DNA of 64,000 nt from contig JANQSI010000013.1 of assembly GCA_028284125.1 (NCBI GenBank), positions 326,058 through 390,057 of the forward strand, given 5' to 3'. Source of the DNA: Cyclobacteriaceae bacterium (GTDB lineage Bacteria > Bacteroidota > Bacteroidia > Cytophagales > Cyclobacteriaceae). The notes beneath the pieces were generated by a model. That model was not told the DNA's origin, made no database searches, and saw nothing but the letters and a program-made list of their open reading frames with translations. This document shows, piece after piece, positions 17,746 to 27,735 of the stretch. Each line of letters begins with the position of its first letter. The stretch's first letter is position 1. The position numbers were made by a program, and so were the translations under genes.

Positions 17746-19215
17746 ATGGCTAAAGCAATTCCTACTCGTGACGAGGACTATTCACTTTGGTACAATGAGC
17801 TTGTAAAAAAAGCCGGGTTGGCTGAAAATTCACAAGTTCGTGGGTGTATGGTCATCAAGCCGTATGGTTTTGCCATATGGGAAAAAATGCAGCGTCAACT
17901 TGATCAGATGTTTAAGGACACTGGACATGAAAATGCTTATTTCCCATTGTTCATCCCCAAATCATTTTTGAGCAGAGAAGCCGATCACGTGGAAGGTTTC
18001 GCTAAAGAATGTGCTGTTGTCACTCATTACCGACTGAAAACGGATGAGGACAAAAAAGGAGTAGTCGTTGATCCGGATGCCAAGCTTGAAGAAGAGCTGA
18101 TTGTGAGACCTACTTCTGAAACGGTCATTTGGGATTCGTACAAAAACTGGATCCAGTCTTATCGAGATCTTCCATTGAAAATAAATCAGTGGGCCAATGT
18201 GGTGCGCTGGGAACTACGTACTCGTTTGTTCCTTCGAACGGCCGAATTTCTCTGGCAAGAAGGTCATACCGCTCATGCTACCCAACAAGAAGCGGTTGAA
18301 GAAACAGAGCAGATGCTTGGAGTCTACGCAGACTTTGTAGAAAACTTCATGGCGGTCCCAGTTATTAAAGGAGTGAAAACGCCAAGTGAACGTTTTGCCG
18401 GTGCGGTTGAGACGTATTGTATTGAAGCGATGATGCAAGACAAAAAAGCGCTTCAGTCTGGAACTTCTCATTTCTTGGGACAAAATTTCGCGAAGGCTTT
18501 TAATGTGACTTTTGCATCCAAAGAGGGAAAAGAAGAGTTTGTTTGGGGCACCTCGTGGGGAGTAAGTACCCGACTAATGGGAGCTTTGATCATGGCGCAC
18601 TCTGACGATGATGGTTTGGTGCTACCTCCAAAGTTGGCTCCAATCCAGGTTGTGATTGTTCCTATTTATAAGACAGATGAGGAACTATCCAAAATCACCG
18701 AGGTGGTTGACAAAATATCTTCTGACCTTAAGGCGAACGGAATTTCTGTAAAATTCGATGACAGAGATACGCACAAGCCAGGATGGAAATTTGCGGAGTA
18801 CGAACTGAAGGGAGTTCCCGCTCGAATTGCTATTGGCCCAAGAGATTTGGAAAATGGAACTCTTGAAATCGCACGAAGGGACACCAAAGAAAAATCAATT
18901 GTTGAATTAGAAAATGTGCTGAATTATATCAAGGATTTACTTGATGAAATGCAGAAATCTATCTTCAATAAAGCATTAGATTTCAGAAATGAAAATACCT
19001 ATGAAGCTAACTCGTATGATGAGTTCAAAGAGTTGGTAGAAAAAGGGTTTGTTTATGCACATTGGGACGGGACGGACGAAACCGAAGAAAAGATAAAAGA
19101 AGAGACGAAAGCAACAATAAGATGTATCCCATTGGATCAAAAAAAAGAGGATGGAAAATGCGTTTTTTCAGGAAATCCATCAATAGGCAGGGTACTTTTT
19201 GCAAAAGCATACTGA
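17746..19215 (+). CDS. proS: Prolyl-tRNA synthetase, archaeal/eukaryotic-like type
   Basis: 489 residues, the length of the short ProS type lacking the bacterial editing insertion. Class II motifs are visible: [16 protein letters not shown] (motif 1 region), [21 protein letters not shown] (motif 2) and [21 protein letters not shown] (motif 3). An anticodon-binding domain (~300-400) and a C-terminal zinc-domain-like tail ending in KAY follow. It charges tRNA-Pro. The start ATG follows an A-rich leader. A TATATTTG sequence at 17603-17610 fits the -7 element but lacks a good -33 partner. Confidence 0.96.
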   Translation: MAKAIPTRDEDYSLWYNELVKKAGLAENSQVRGCMVIKPYGFAIWEKMQRQLDQMFKDTGHENAYFPLFIPKSFLSREADHVEGFAKECAVVTHYRLKTDEDKKGVVVDPDAKLEEELIVRPTSETVIWDSYKNWIQSYRDLPLKINQWANVVRWELRTRLFLRTAEFLWQEGHTAHATQQEAVEETEQMLGVYADFVENFMAVPVIKGVKTPSERFAGAVETYCIEAMMQDKKALQSGTSHFLGQNFAKAFNVTFASKEGKEEFVWGTSWGVSTRLMGALIMAHSDDDGLVLPPKLAPIQVVIVPIYKTDEELSKITEVVDKISSDLKANGISVKFDDRDTHKPGWKFAEYELKGVPARIAIGPRDLENGTLEIARRDTKEKSIVELENVLNYIKDLLDEMQKSIFNKALDFRNENTYEANSYDEFKELVEKGFVYAHWDGTDETEEKIKEETKATIRCIPLDQKKEDGKCVFSGNPSIGRVLFAKAY

Positions 19216-19264
19216 AAAACTTAGATCAAACAGATAGCTTTGGCTATCAAATTTTGAAAACATT

Positions 19265-19735
19265 TTGGATTGGATCACGGTTATAGGACTCGTTCTCTTC
19301 GGCATTATCTTAGTAGTTGCTGAGGTCATCTTTGTGCCCGGGACTACTATAGTAGGGATTCTTGGAGTCTTATTTAGTGGTTATGGAATTTACCTTGGGT
19401 ATCAAAATTTTGGGGCCACAACTGGGACTATCTTTCTGGTTTCAACGCTCCTGTTAAATACAGTTGCGTTGGTAGTTGCTTTTAAAGGAAAATCCTGGGA
19501 ACGATTTTCGCTGAAAAGTTCTATGACGGGAAAATTCAATCAAGATCAGAACCTTAGCTTAAAAGCGGGTGATAAAGGCATGTCTATTTCCTCATTAAAG
19601 CCCATAGGAAAGGCCTTATTTGATAACGAAGAGGTCGAAGTGAGTTCCAATGGCGGCTATATCAACGAAAATGTTGAAATTGAAATTTTGCGAATCGAAT
19701 CGAAAAAAATATTTGTACAACCTGTAAATCAGTAA
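19265..19735 (+). CDS. NfeD-like membrane protein
   Basis: 156 residues. The likely start is TTG at 19265 ([31 protein letters not shown]), which provides the first helix typical of NfeD proteins. Three membrane helices (to ~75) precede an OB-fold-like C-terminal domain (~95-156; [36 protein letters not shown]). NfeD proteins partner flotillin-type SPFH proteins; the next gene, 4 nt downstream, is exactly such a protein. Confidence 0.85.
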   Translation: MDWITVIGLVLFGIILVVAEVIFVPGTTIVGILGVLFSGYGIYLGYQNFGATTGTIFLVSTLLLNTVALVVAFKGKSWERFSLKSSMTGKFNQDQNLSLKAGDKGMSISSLKPIGKALFDNEEVEVSSNGGYINENVEIEILRIESKKIFVQPVNQ

Positions 19736-19739
19736 TGTC

Positions 19740-20759
19740 ATGGGAAGCAGTATGATGCTTATTCTTTTAGTTTTTGGGGGGATTATTCTCTTTTTTATCT
19801 TTCTCTATTTCGTACCAGTCAATCTCTGGATCACAGCCGTTTTCTCAGGCGTGAGAGTGGGGCTTCTAGAGTTGGTATTCATGCGAATCAGAAAAGTTCC
19901 TCCGTCGATTATTGTGAACTCCTTGATCAACGCAACCAAAGCGGGACTTTTGACAGTAGAAGAGGAAGGTGGTACTCGGCGACAGTTCAAAACACAAGAA
20001 TTGGAAGCACATTACCTAGCAGGTGGAAACGTCCCCCAAGTCATTACTGCTTTGATATCAGCAGACAAAGCCAATATTGAATTAACCTTTAAACAAGCAA
20101 CCGCAATCGATCTAGCAGGTCGTGATGTATTTGAAGCTGTACAGGTATCTGTGAACCCAAAGGTAATCAACACACCCTCTGTTGCAGCTGTAGCGGCTGA
20201 TGGCATCCAATTGGTAGCCAAAGCAAGGGTTACTATCCGAGCCAACATCAAGCAGCTGGTTGGTGGTGCCGGTGAAGAGACCATCTTAGCAAGAGTTGGG
20301 GAAGGTATTGTAACCTCTGTTGGTTCAGCGGCTACACACAAAGAAGTCCTCGAAAATCCTGATAAGATTTCTAAGCTGGTATTACAAAGAGGACTTGATG
20401 CGGGAACTGCATTCGAAATCCTTTCCATTGATATTGCAGATGTTGACGTGGGAGCAAACATCGGAGCAAAACTTCAGACCGATCAAGCTTCTGCCGACTT
20501 AAAAGTTGCAGAAGCTAAAGCTGAGGAGAGAAGAGCGATGGCGGTTGCTGAAGAGCAAGAGATGTTAGCAAAAGCGCAGGAAGCGAGAGCGAAAGTAATT
20601 TTGGCTGAAGCTGAAGTTCCAAAAGCAATTGCAGAAGCATTCAGAGGTGGTAATTTGGGAATTATGGATTACTACAAATTCCAGAACATTGAAGCTGACA
20701 CGGATATGAGAAGTTCGATCGCTGGTACTGGAAAAAAAGGTGGCAAGAAAAAAGATTGA
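19740..20759 (+). CDS. floA: Flotillin-like SPFH protein FloA (UPF0365)
   Basis: 339 residues. An N-terminal membrane hairpin (~5-55) is followed by an SPFH domain (~55-240) and an Ala/Glu-rich helical stretch (~245-300; [18 protein letters not shown]) that probably forms oligomerising coiled coil. It ends with a Lys-rich tail. Features such as [12 protein letters not shown] and [14 protein letters not shown] match UPF0365/FloA, which organises membrane microdomains. It follows an NfeD-like gene, the usual partner. A clear terminator follows at 20782. Confidence 0.93.
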   Translation: MGSSMMLILLVFGGIILFFIFLYFVPVNLWITAVFSGVRVGLLELVFMRIRKVPPSIIVNSLINATKAGLLTVEEEGGTRRQFKTQELEAHYLAGGNVPQVITALISADKANIELTFKQATAIDLAGRDVFEAVQVSVNPKVINTPSVAAVAADGIQLVAKARVTIRANIKQLVGGAGEETILARVGEGIVTSVGSAATHKEVLENPDKISKLVLQRGLDAGTAFEILSIDIADVDVGANIGAKLQTDQASADLKVAEAKAEERRAMAVAEEQEMLAKAQEARAKVILAEAEVPKAIAEAFRGGNLGIMDYYKFQNIEADTDMRSSIAGTGKKGGKKKD

Positions 20760-20781
20760 GTTTTGATGAGAATTAGTTTGA

Positions 20782-20808
20782 AGCCTTGAGAGATCAAGGC
20801 TTTTTTTG
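20782..20808 (+). terminator. Intrinsic terminator after floA
   Basis: The stem GCCTTG...CAAGGC (20783-20800) with loop AGAGAT is followed by a run of seven T. It lies about 25 nt after the floA stop and would end the NfeD-floA transcript. Confidence 0.9.
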
Positions 20809-20827
20809 TGGCCCAGTAAATAATAAG

Positions 20828-20980
20828 TCACATGTCATGCTGAACTTGTTTCAGCATCTTCAATAGATAACTGCACTGGAAGACCCTGAAACAAGTTCAG
20901 GGTGATGGGGTGGTGATTATTCGGCCTGTGGAAAGGGACGTCAAGATTCCTTCGCTCTTTTATCGCTCGCAATGACGCAA
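20828..20980. repeat. Dispersed palindromic intergenic repeats
   Basis: Two elements lie in this gene-free gap. The first pairs CTGAACTTGTTTCAG (about 20840) with CTGAAACAAGTTCAG (about 20887) to form a long hairpin. The second (about 20941-20976, ATTCCTTCGCTC...GCTCGCAATGACG) belongs to the same CGTCATTGCGAG/GCGAAGCAATC family that is abundant at 54.7-60.0 kb. Confidence 0.75.
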
Positions 20981-20993
20981 GTAAATATCTAAG

Positions 20994-21542
20994 TCAATCG
21001 TCCCAGGTGAAATCGCCTTCTTTTTCTATGGCTTGCTTAATGTGAGCTAAATGATGATTGGAGTGCCAGGCGTATAAACCAATCAACCAACTCAAGGTCA
21101 GACTTCCCTCATATTCTGGATGACGAAATGTTCGATTCCAGTCATCAGAAATGGTATCTCTTAAAAGGATATTCAAACGTTCGTGAACTCCATCTAAAAT
21201 CATAAGTGAAGTGGAAACTTCAGGATTGTTGGCATCTGGCATTTCCGCCCACAGTTTTTCGTCGAATGGACGAACTGTGGGGTTTTCCTCTGTCATGATC
21301 AACTTGAATCGCGAAAAACAATTCATATGGCTATCTGCCAAATGATGAACTACTTGCTTGATCGTCCAACCTTTTGGACGATAGGCCCAATCCAGGCATT
21401 CGTACGAAAGATTTTCAACGAGCTTTCTTAGCTTCTTCGGAAGGTTTTCCAATGCATCCATCCACTCGGTGATAATTTCTTGATCAATTACTTCCGGAGT
21501 TCGGTATTTCCCCTCCGGATACTTAAGTTGTTCTAATTCCAC
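20994..21542 (-). CDS. DinB/YfiT-like putative metal-dependent hydrolase or thiol transferase
   Basis: 182 residues from GTG at 21542. An upstream ATG at 21611 is open but would overlap the DUF2480 gene by 47 nt and add residues not typical of the family. The protein is a four-helix DinB_2 fold with three metal-ligand histidines: HHLADSHMN (~65-72) and WHSNHHLAHI (~157-166). The start ELEQLKYPEGKY is the YfiT-type N-terminus. YfiT/BstA-like proteins act as nickel- or zinc-dependent hydrolases or bacillithiol transferases; the substrate here is unknown. Confidence 0.82.
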   Translation of the reverse strand: MELEQLKYPEGKYRTPEVIDQEIITEWMDALENLPKKLRKLVENLSYECLDWAYRPKGWTIKQVVHHLADSHMNCFSRFKLIMTEENPTVRPFDEKLWAEMPDANNPEVSTSLMILDGVHERLNILLRDTISDDWNRTFRHPEYEGSLTLSWLIGLYAWHSNHHLAHIKQAIEKEGDFTWDD

Positions 21543-21564
21543 AAATGGTTTGTTTGCTTCGAAA

Positions 21565-22074
21565 TTACTTCGGTTTTTTGAAGATGGGAACGGTACTACA
21601 CGGTTCTCCATACATCAGGCTGGAAACTTTTGGTAGCAGTGCGTTGGTAAGTTGAGTGTAGGCATATTCTTTGTTTTCTACCGATCCACATCCTTTGATC
21701 ACGACCTTGGCATTTTCAAAATCCTGACTCTCCATGCATTTTTCTATCGCCTGATCAATTCGCTTTTTCTCAATCTCCTCTTCATCTCCAAAAACCACCA
21801 AATTGGTGTAATCCTTTAATGTGGAAGCCAATAACATATAGGCCCAGATTGGAACGATCGCATCACTAGAGCAAACTAAACCCACATTCTTATTTTCATA
21901 AGACGCCCAGTCATTTGTTTTGATAAAATCTCTGAAATCCTTTTCTTTCAAAATCAGCCCTTGGAACAAAACATCTTTTAGATCGAAAATTCTATTCTCC
22001 CCATTGTGCAAAAATTCCTCCAGGTCAATGGAAACAAGCGGACTCTTGGCTACTCGATTGACTATCTCTTCCAT
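21565..22074 (-). CDS. DUF2480 family protein
   Basis: 169 residues, soluble, no signal peptide. It matches the Bacteroidota family DUF2480 in its opening (EEIVNRVAKSPLVSIDLEEF) and end (GEPCSTVPIFKKPK with a conserved Cys). The segment VVIKGCGS also has a Cys. Function unknown. It starts 1 nt after the tsaB stop and so belongs to the tsaB operon. Confidence 0.8.
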   Translation of the reverse strand: MEEIVNRVAKSPLVSIDLEEFLHNGENRIFDLKDVLFQGLILKEKDFRDFIKTNDWASYENKNVGLVCSSDAIVPIWAYMLLASTLKDYTNLVVFGDEEEIEKKRIDQAIEKCMESQDFENAKVVIKGCGSVENKEYAYTQLTNALLPKVSSLMYGEPCSTVPIFKKPK

Positions 22075-22075
22075 T

Positions 22076-22756
22076 TTACAGTAACTGCTTCTTTGGCGTA
22101 GTAGTTCGCCATTCTTTCAAATAATTTGGCTCAAAGTAAGCAACATCTTCAAATTTAGATTGCTGATATTTTTCAAAAGCTAGTCCTCCCATAAATTTCG
22201 CATCAGGGACTATTTCGTCAATGAAGATTAGATTCTCTTGATTTGAAATGTCTCTGAATTTCGGCATCCCATTTCCAAAAATGTAGGTAGTCTCTTGAAT
22301 TTCTTTAAATGAAGATTCATCTAAGATCTTAGCTTGAAGTGGCCAAATTTCCTCTAAGTCCTGACTAACGATTTTTGTATAGACTTCCATTCTTCTGGCG
22401 TCTAGCATGGGACATAGTAGGTACTCGCCTTTGAATTTTCCAGCAACCGCAGCAGTGAAAATATCAAGCGTATCAACCGAGATCAGCGGAATTTCCATTG
22501 AAAAACAGAATCCTTTTACTGTCGTAATTCCTATACGGAGGCCCGTATACGATCCAGGACCAGCAGAAATAGCGACCGCATCTAAATCTTTGAACTTTTT
22601 ATCTATTTCTTCTAAAATCTCACCAGCAATTCCTGGTAGAAGGGATGAATGAGATTTCTCGATTTGATGGATCTGGCTTGCTAGAAGTTCTCCTGATTCA
22701 TGTAGGGCGACAGAGCAAACATCTGTAGATGTCTCTATGCTTAGTATGAGTGCCAA
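22076..22756 (-). CDS. tsaB: tRNA threonylcarbamoyladenosine biosynthesis protein TsaB
   Basis: 226 residues with an ASKHA fold. The N-terminal ILSIETSTDVCSVALHE and AISAGPGSYTGLRIGITTVKGFC motifs are typical of TsaB. It is the scaffold partner of TsaD in the t6A37 complex that modifies ANN-decoding tRNAs. It lies between the protease gene (1-nt gap) and DUF2480 (1-nt gap), all one operon. Confidence 0.93.
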   Translation of the reverse strand: MALILSIETSTDVCSVALHESGELLASQIHQIEKSHSSLLPGIAGEILEEIDKKFKDLDAVAISAGPGSYTGLRIGITTVKGFCFSMEIPLISVDTLDIFTAAVAGKFKGEYLLCPMLDARRMEVYTKIVSQDLEEIWPLQAKILDESSFKEIQETTYIFGNGMPKFRDISNQENLIFIDEIVPDAKFMGGLAFEKYQQSKFEDVAYFEPNYLKEWRTTTPKKQLL

Positions 22757-22757
22757 G

Positions 22758-24413
22758 CTATTGCCTGTTCAAAAGTTTAGCGTAGCGTTCCTCGTCTCGA
22801 ATCACACTGACGGCTTCCAATATATCCGGGTCTTTATTGAAAGTGGACTCAATCAGACCTCTTTGAAGGAAGTATCTACTAGCAATTTCTTGCTCTAATA
22901 GCATTGTTATCTCCTCCTTGAAAGTCATCAGGTCTCGATCTTCGTCATGCCGAGAAGCTTTATCTAATTGATCTAACTGGCTCTTGAGCAAGTCATATTT
23001 CTTCTCGCTCTTCGCAGTTTCAATCAGGCGATCAACTCCTTTTTCGAAGTTAGTGACATAGTCAAACTCCTTGTCTCCAAGCCATTTCACAAAATCATCG
23101 TACTCAGTATCTGAAAGCCTAAGCTTACGTGGATCTTCGTTTTCACGTTCAGGATTTTTATAATAATACTCAGTCGCATAGAAGAAAATATGGTTCTTCT
23201 TAAGCAAGCTGTAGGTGATCGGAGCAAAATCAAAATCATCAACTTTGACATCTGGATCAATTCCTCCACCATCATAAACCAATCGTCCGTTCGTTGTTCT
23301 GAATTCCGTTTTTAGCGAATCCGGAATTTTTCCCACACTTCCATCCGGATTTCGATGACTATAATCAATGGCCTGAATGCACCTTCCAGTTGGTGTGTAA
23401 TATTTGGCTGTTGTAATCTTAACTACCGCATCGTACGATAATGGTCGTTCCACCTGAACCAACCCTTTTCCAAAGGTCTTTCTTCCAACCAAAACTCCTC
23501 GATCATAATCCTGAACTACTCCAGACACAATTTCAGACGCTGATGCACTTCCATTGTCAGTTAATACTACTAAAGGAATATCGGTATCCACAGGGTCATT
23601 CAATGAATTGTACGTCCAATCATTGGCTCTTACTTTTCCTTTTTGGACAACTATCTTTTTGTCTTTTTCAATAAAAACGTTTGAGACATTTACAGCTTCA
23701 TGCAAGAGACCACCTGGATTTCCTCGGAGATCAAGAATGATTCCTTTGGCACCTTGTTCCAGAAGATCTAACGTTTTTATTCCAACTTGTCTGCCCACAT
23801 TCTGAGTAAAATTTGTCAACCGTACATAGCCAATATCATCCGTCACCATTCCAGCATATGGAACGCTTTCTACTGCAATTTTTTCTCGTTTCAGGGTCAC
23901 GTCAAACATTTCTTCTTGACCGTAGCGCTTAATGGTCAACACGATATCTGATCTTGATTGACCTTTTAATAAATAGCTAATCTCTTCTGATGATTTTCCT
24001 TCCAGAGAAATTCCACCAATCTTGTGTATCTCATCACCGGCTTTCAAACCTGCTTCATGTGCCGCAAATCCTTCGTAGGGCATGACAACCATTTGGACTC
24101 CATTTCTTCGTTCTACAATCGCCCCAATTCCTGAGTATTCTCCGGTGGTCATCATCCGGTAAGTTTCTATGTCATCTGCTGCGATGTAATTTGTATAGGG
24201 ATCGAGCGATCCTAACATCTCATCGATTCCTTTTTTGATCAAGGTACTTGGATTCACCTCATCGACGTAGTGGGTATTCACCTCTTTAAAAAGTGTGGCG
24301 AAAATGTCAAGGTTCTTGAAAATTTCGAAGTACCTGTCAGTATCCGTGAACTTGGCTGCTACACTTACTAACAGAATAAATGAAACTGGAATGATGAGTA
24401 ATTTCTTGCGCAT
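22758..24413 (-). CDS. C-terminal processing peptidase (S41 family)
   Basis: 551 residues. An N-terminal signal or anchor (MRKKLLIIPVSFILLVSVAA) is followed by a PDZ domain (~85-170) and the S41 core (~180-355). The nucleophile Ser lies in TDNGSASASEIVSG and the general-base Lys in GRKTFGKGLVQ. An extended helical C-terminus (~400-551) is typical of Bacteroidota CtpA-like proteases. It degrades or trims periplasmic proteins. The order rnpA, ctpA-like, tsaB suggests one long operon read from rpmH. Confidence 0.92.
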   Translation of the reverse strand: MRKKLLIIPVSFILLVSVAAKFTDTDRYFEIFKNLDIFATLFKEVNTHYVDEVNPSTLIKKGIDEMLGSLDPYTNYIAADDIETYRMMTTGEYSGIGAIVERRNGVQMVVMPYEGFAAHEAGLKAGDEIHKIGGISLEGKSSEEISYLLKGQSRSDIVLTIKRYGQEEMFDVTLKREKIAVESVPYAGMVTDDIGYVRLTNFTQNVGRQVGIKTLDLLEQGAKGIILDLRGNPGGLLHEAVNVSNVFIEKDKKIVVQKGKVRANDWTYNSLNDPVDTDIPLVVLTDNGSASASEIVSGVVQDYDRGVLVGRKTFGKGLVQVERPLSYDAVVKITTAKYYTPTGRCIQAIDYSHRNPDGSVGKIPDSLKTEFRTTNGRLVYDGGGIDPDVKVDDFDFAPITYSLLKKNHIFFYATEYYYKNPERENEDPRKLRLSDTEYDDFVKWLGDKEFDYVTNFEKGVDRLIETAKSEKKYDLLKSQLDQLDKASRHDEDRDLMTFKEEITMLLEQEIASRYFLQRGLIESTFNKDPDILEAVSVIRDEERYAKLLNRQ

Positions 24414-24415
24414 AT

Positions 24416-24799
24416 CTATTTCTTATTCTCTACAACATTATCCAAACGTTCAAGACACTGAATTAGTTGGTCTTGGATCTCATTAAAATTCAAAATGTTT
24501 TTTGAAAGATAAATGAAAGCAATCGAATAGAATTTGTTTCTATCTGGTTTTAGAATGATTTCCTTATTCAATCGGTAAGCTTCACGGATTCTGCGTTTCA
24601 AAAGATTTCGATCTACTGCTCGTTTGAAATTTTTCTTTGGAACAGATATCAAAACCTGATGATTGTCTTCTTCTGAAGACGTGTATTTTACCTGAAAGTC
24701 TTGCAAATAAAAAGAGGAACCTATTCGGAATAGTCCCTCTATTTTTTTCTTTCGTGTGAGCTTCTCCTTTTTGGAAAAACCGTATTTAGACTGGCCCAT
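24416..24799 (-). CDS. rnpA: Ribonuclease P protein component
   Basis: 127 residues. It contains the family hallmark RNLLKRRIREAYRLNK (~67-82) and the basic N-terminus FSKKEKLTRKKKIEGLF. With the RNase P RNA it matures tRNA 5' ends. It follows rpmH by 16 nt, the classic rpmH-rnpA pair. Confidence 0.95.
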   Translation of the reverse strand: MGQSKYGFSKKEKLTRKKKIEGLFRIGSSFYLQDFQVKYTSSEEDNHQVLISVPKKNFKRAVDRNLLKRRIREAYRLNKEIILKPDRNKFYSIAFIYLSKNILNFNEIQDQLIQCLERLDNVVENKK

Positions 24800-24815
24800 A
24801 GGCCTAGATTTTAGA

Positions 24816-24971
24816 TTATTTCTTATGCAGATCGTCAGAAACCGTCAGTCTCTTCCGGCCTTTTGCTCTTCTTCGAGCTAGCACACTCTGTCCGTTCGCA
24901 CTTTCCATTCTTTTTCTGAATCCGTGCTTGTTAGTTTTCTTTCTTACTGAAGGTTGAAATGTCCTTTTCAT
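24816..24971 (-). CDS. rpmH: Ribosomal protein L34
   Basis: 51 residues: [19 protein letters not shown], then [20 protein letters not shown], ending [11 protein letters not shown]. This is the nearly invariant L34 sequence, with ATG at 24971 and TAA at 24816. It lies directly before rnpA. A good promoter candidate sits 34 nt upstream. Confidence 0.97.
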   Translation of the reverse strand: MKRTFQPSVRKKTNKHGFRKRMESANGQSVLARRRAKGRKRLTVSDDLHKK

Positions 24972-25004
24972 CGTGTCTTTTCTTTCGTCCTAAAAAACGG
25001 AGTG

Positions 25005-25037
25005 CAAAGATAGAAAAATCCTTTCCCTCTGTCCAAA
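25005..25037 (-). promoter_or_regulatory. Putative Bacteroidota sigma-A promoter of rpmH-rnpA
   Basis: On the minus strand the -7 element TATCTTTG (25012-25005) fits TAnnTTTG. A TTTG -33 element (25037-25034) lies 21 nt upstream. Transcription would start near 25000, about 30 nt before the rpmH ATG. The 21-nt spacing is slightly longer than the usual 19. Confidence 0.6.
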
Positions 25038-25098
25038 TTTTGTAGAATTATTATTTCTAGTTACTGCCTTGAATGTTTTGATCAATAAATGTCAATAA

Positions 25099-26094
25099 TT
25101 AAGTCAATTGATGCATGATCTGTTGAATGTGTTCTTTGCTTAGCCTTGGACCAAACTTGCTAACCACTGTAGAACTCGCCAAACTCGCAAGTCTTCCAGC
25201 TTCGGCAAATGAATATCCATGGTTGATTCCATACAGGAAGGCTCCTGCAAACATGTCACCAGCACCTGTTGAATCAACCGCTTTTACTGGAAACGGCTCT
25301 ATTTCAGAGAATATTTCTCCATCATAAGCAAGCGCACCTTCAGCACTTCGGGTGATCACAAACTGCTTTGCGTACTTTTTCATCTCCTCTTTCACATTTT
25401 CTAACCCTTCTATGCCCGTGAATAACTCTGCCTCATGGATGTTACAGAAAAGCAAGTCAACACCATCTCCCACTACTTCTTGCATTTGATCTTTGAAATA
25501 TTTTACCATAGAAGGATCAGAAAATGTGAGAGCAACTTTTACACCGTTTTCTTGAGCAATTTTCTTTGCCTCCAGCATCGCCTGAAGTCCAGTTTCGGAT
25601 GAAACCAAAAAACCTTCCATGAACAAATAGTTGGAATCCTTGATAGCTTCAGCACTCAGTTCATTTGGTGAGAAATCGGTTGTTATCCCCAAAAACGTAT
25701 TCATTGTTCTTTCAGCATCTGGTGTGATCATCACCAAGCATTTTCCAGTGGTTCCTTTCAACAGATCATTTCCATTCAAATTAGAATCAATTCCATACTC
25801 ATTTAGATCTTTGACAAATAGGTGGCCATCTTCATCATTTGCCACTTTACATGTGTAAAACCCTGAACCTCCAAAATCGCTCACTCCAAAAATGGTATTT
25901 GCGGCAGAGCCTCCCCCTTGCTTTTTCCTGATTCCATCTCCTGCTAGTTCCACGAGTTCTTTTTGCTTGTCATTATCGACCAAGGTCATAAGGCCTTTTT
26001 CTACGCCATTTTTTTCGAAAAACTCATCTGTCACTTCGATTTCATAATCGATCAAAGCATTGCCAATGGCGCACACATCATATTTCTTGCTCAT
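25099..26094 (-). CDS. PfkB-family carbohydrate kinase, adenosine-kinase-like
   Basis: 331 residues. PfkB signature 1 region is GGSAANTIFGVSDFGG (~60) and signature 2 DSTGAGDMFAGAFLYG carries the catalytic Asp of GAGD. The N-terminus YDVCAIGNALIDYE and the F-E-LFTGIE region resemble bacterial adenosine kinases. It probably phosphorylates adenosine or a ribose-type sugar. It directly abuts the GDPD gene (0-nt gap), forming a two-gene operon. Confidence 0.85.
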   Translation of the reverse strand: MSKKYDVCAIGNALIDYEIEVTDEFFEKNGVEKGLMTLVDNDKQKELVELAGDGIRKKQGGGSAANTIFGVSDFGGSGFYTCKVANDEDGHLFVKDLNEYGIDSNLNGNDLLKGTTGKCLVMITPDAERTMNTFLGITTDFSPNELSAEAIKDSNYLFMEGFLVSSETGLQAMLEAKKIAQENGVKVALTFSDPSMVKYFKDQMQEVVGDGVDLLFCNIHEAELFTGIEGLENVKEEMKKYAKQFVITRSAEGALAYDGEIFSEIEPFPVKAVDSTGAGDMFAGAFLYGINHGYSFAEAGRLASLASSTVVSKFGPRLSKEHIQQIMHQLT

Positions 26095-26988
26095 TTATTT
26101 TTCATTTATCAATTTCACAAGCCGATCCGGGTAATCCGTGATAATCCCATCTACTCCCCAATCAATTAAATTCTTCATATCTGAAGTTTCGTTGATGGTC
26201 CATGGTATCACGTACATTCCGTTTTGCTGTAATTCTTCAATAATCTCCCGCGAAAGTAATTGATAATAGCATGAATATATTTCTGGCGTGAAACCTAAAG
26301 AGTCGATGTTCTCTTGCCAAGGGAGCTCATTCGCTATTAACAAGGCTAATTTGACCTCAGGATAGTTTTCATCAAAGTATTGCAAGGTTCTAAAATCGAA
26401 TGACTGAATAGTGGTTCTATTCAAAATACCCGCATCCTTGATTTCAGAGAAAACTATTTCAGAAAACACTTCCGGTGTTGGATGATAAATATCGTCAGTT
26501 TCAAGCGTTGTTTTGAGTTCAATGTTGTAGTTGATCTCGGGAAGCTCATTGCTTTTCGCAAAGCGTTCCACCGTGTCCAAAACTGTAGTGAGCTTGGGTT
26601 TATATACAGAAATTTTTTCTTGACCTGGAAACCTTGGATGCGGAATACTTCCACAGTCATATTGCACAATCTCTGCATATCTCATCTGATAGATATTGGT
26701 TTTTCTATCTTTTGAAATTCGTTCACCAGTCGTGTCCTGGCAGAAATCATGTGAGAAATAGGGTTCATGACTAACAACAAGTACAGAATCTTTTGTAACC
26801 GAGAGATCCATTTCCAGCGTGTTCACACCAAGCTTAACAGCTTTGATAAAGCCTGGAATGGAATTCTCCGGCATCAATCCACGTGCGCCTCGATGGCCCT
26901 GAATATCAATGGGTTTGTTTGGTTCTTGTTTGCAGGAAAATAAAAGAACGTGCGAAACACAAAAGGCTAATAGTAATGTACGATTCAT
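26095..26988 (-). CDS. Glycerophosphodiester phosphodiesterase, lipoprotein
   Basis: 297 residues from ATG at 26988; this start opens into a lipoprotein signal (MNRTLLLAFCVSHVLLFSC) with lipidated Cys19. An ATG 45 nt upstream would bury the signal. The GDPD barrel shows HRGARGLMPENS, LEMDLSVTKDSVLVVSHEP and a C-terminal WTINE/DGIITDYPD strand. It hydrolyses glycerophosphodiesters from lipid turnover in the envelope. Confidence 0.93.
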   Translation of the reverse strand: MNRTLLLAFCVSHVLLFSCKQEPNKPIDIQGHRGARGLMPENSIPGFIKAVKLGVNTLEMDLSVTKDSVLVVSHEPYFSHDFCQDTTGERISKDRKTNIYQMRYAEIVQYDCGSIPHPRFPGQEKISVYKPKLTTVLDTVERFAKSNELPEINYNIELKTTLETDDIYHPTPEVFSEIVFSEIKDAGILNRTTIQSFDFRTLQYFDENYPEVKLALLIANELPWQENIDSLGFTPEIYSCYYQLLSREIIEELQQNGMYVIPWTINETSDMKNLIDWGVDGIITDYPDRLVKLINEK

Positions 26989-27017
26989 GATGATCTTGAG
27001 TGAAAACCACGAAGAAA

Positions 27018-27042
27018 TAAAAAAACCTTTCAATTGAAAGGT
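27018..27042 (-). terminator. Intrinsic terminator after the YHS lipoprotein gene
   Basis: The palindrome ACCTTTCAATTGAAAGGT (27025-27042) is followed on the minus strand by a run of seven T. It separates the YHS gene from the GDPD operon. Confidence 0.85.
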
Positions 27043-27070
27043 CCTTTTGTGTTAAATTTTCAAGTACTTA

Positions 27071-27541
27071 TTACTCTAGTTCTTCAACTACAACCCAGTT
27101 ATCGTCTGCTTTTTTCTTGTATCCATCCTGGTCGGTATTCCACTCTTCTTTCAGGCTCCCTGTCAATGATGTCATCCAATCGTCATAAAACAGAAGAAGC
27201 TTTCCATCCTGAATTTGCCACATGGTTGGATCTGGTTCCATTTTTATTGAACTCTCTGCTACCGCGTAAGCACACCATCCGCCGTAGGCAGGAATGTATT
27301 TATCCGTATTTGAATCGAACAACCTTTTGTTATCTATGCTTGAAAATTGATAGGTAACTCCATCCACGATGGTAGCATATTGTGGATTGCCGAGTGTTGC
27401 TTCCGACTGCTCAAAATATGCCACAGGATCGTATCCACCAATAGCTGCTCCATTGGCTTCATAAACTTTTCCTTTTGGTCCTTCGGAAGATGAACCGCAA
27501 GCGGAAATTAGTAGGATAATGAGTATAAAATATGTTTTCAT
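27071..27541 (-). CDS. YHS-domain lipoprotein
   Basis: 156 residues from ATG at 27541, which opens into a lipoprotein signal (MKTYFILIILLISAC, Cys15). The YHS-type core reads GGYDPVAYFEQSEATLG, VDGVTYQFSSIDNKRLFDSN and YGGWCAYAVA, a pattern seen in metal-binding YHS proteins. The C-terminus is acidic with several Trp. It probably binds a metal in the envelope; no partner is evident. The longer ATG at 27595 would hide the signal. Confidence 0.85.
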   Translation of the reverse strand: MKTYFILIILLISACGSSSEGPKGKVYEANGAAIGGYDPVAYFEQSEATLGNPQYATIVDGVTYQFSSIDNKRLFDSNTDKYIPAYGGWCAYAVAESSIKMEPDPTMWQIQDGKLLLFYDDWMTSLTGSLKEEWNTDQDGYKKKADDNWVVVEELE

Positions 27542-27735
27542 GATTAAGCTAGATTTCAATCTTGAACCAAAATTGGATAAATAAGTTTTAATCACTCCTA
27601 TTAACTGAGACTTCAGGTCGTAAGCAGGACAATTTGAAATCTGTCTGAGAAGAGTGCTTATTATTTTGGTTAAAATCCAAACAATCCAACAAAGTGATGG
27701 TTTGACTTATTACCACGGATTAAAAAGTCAGGAAA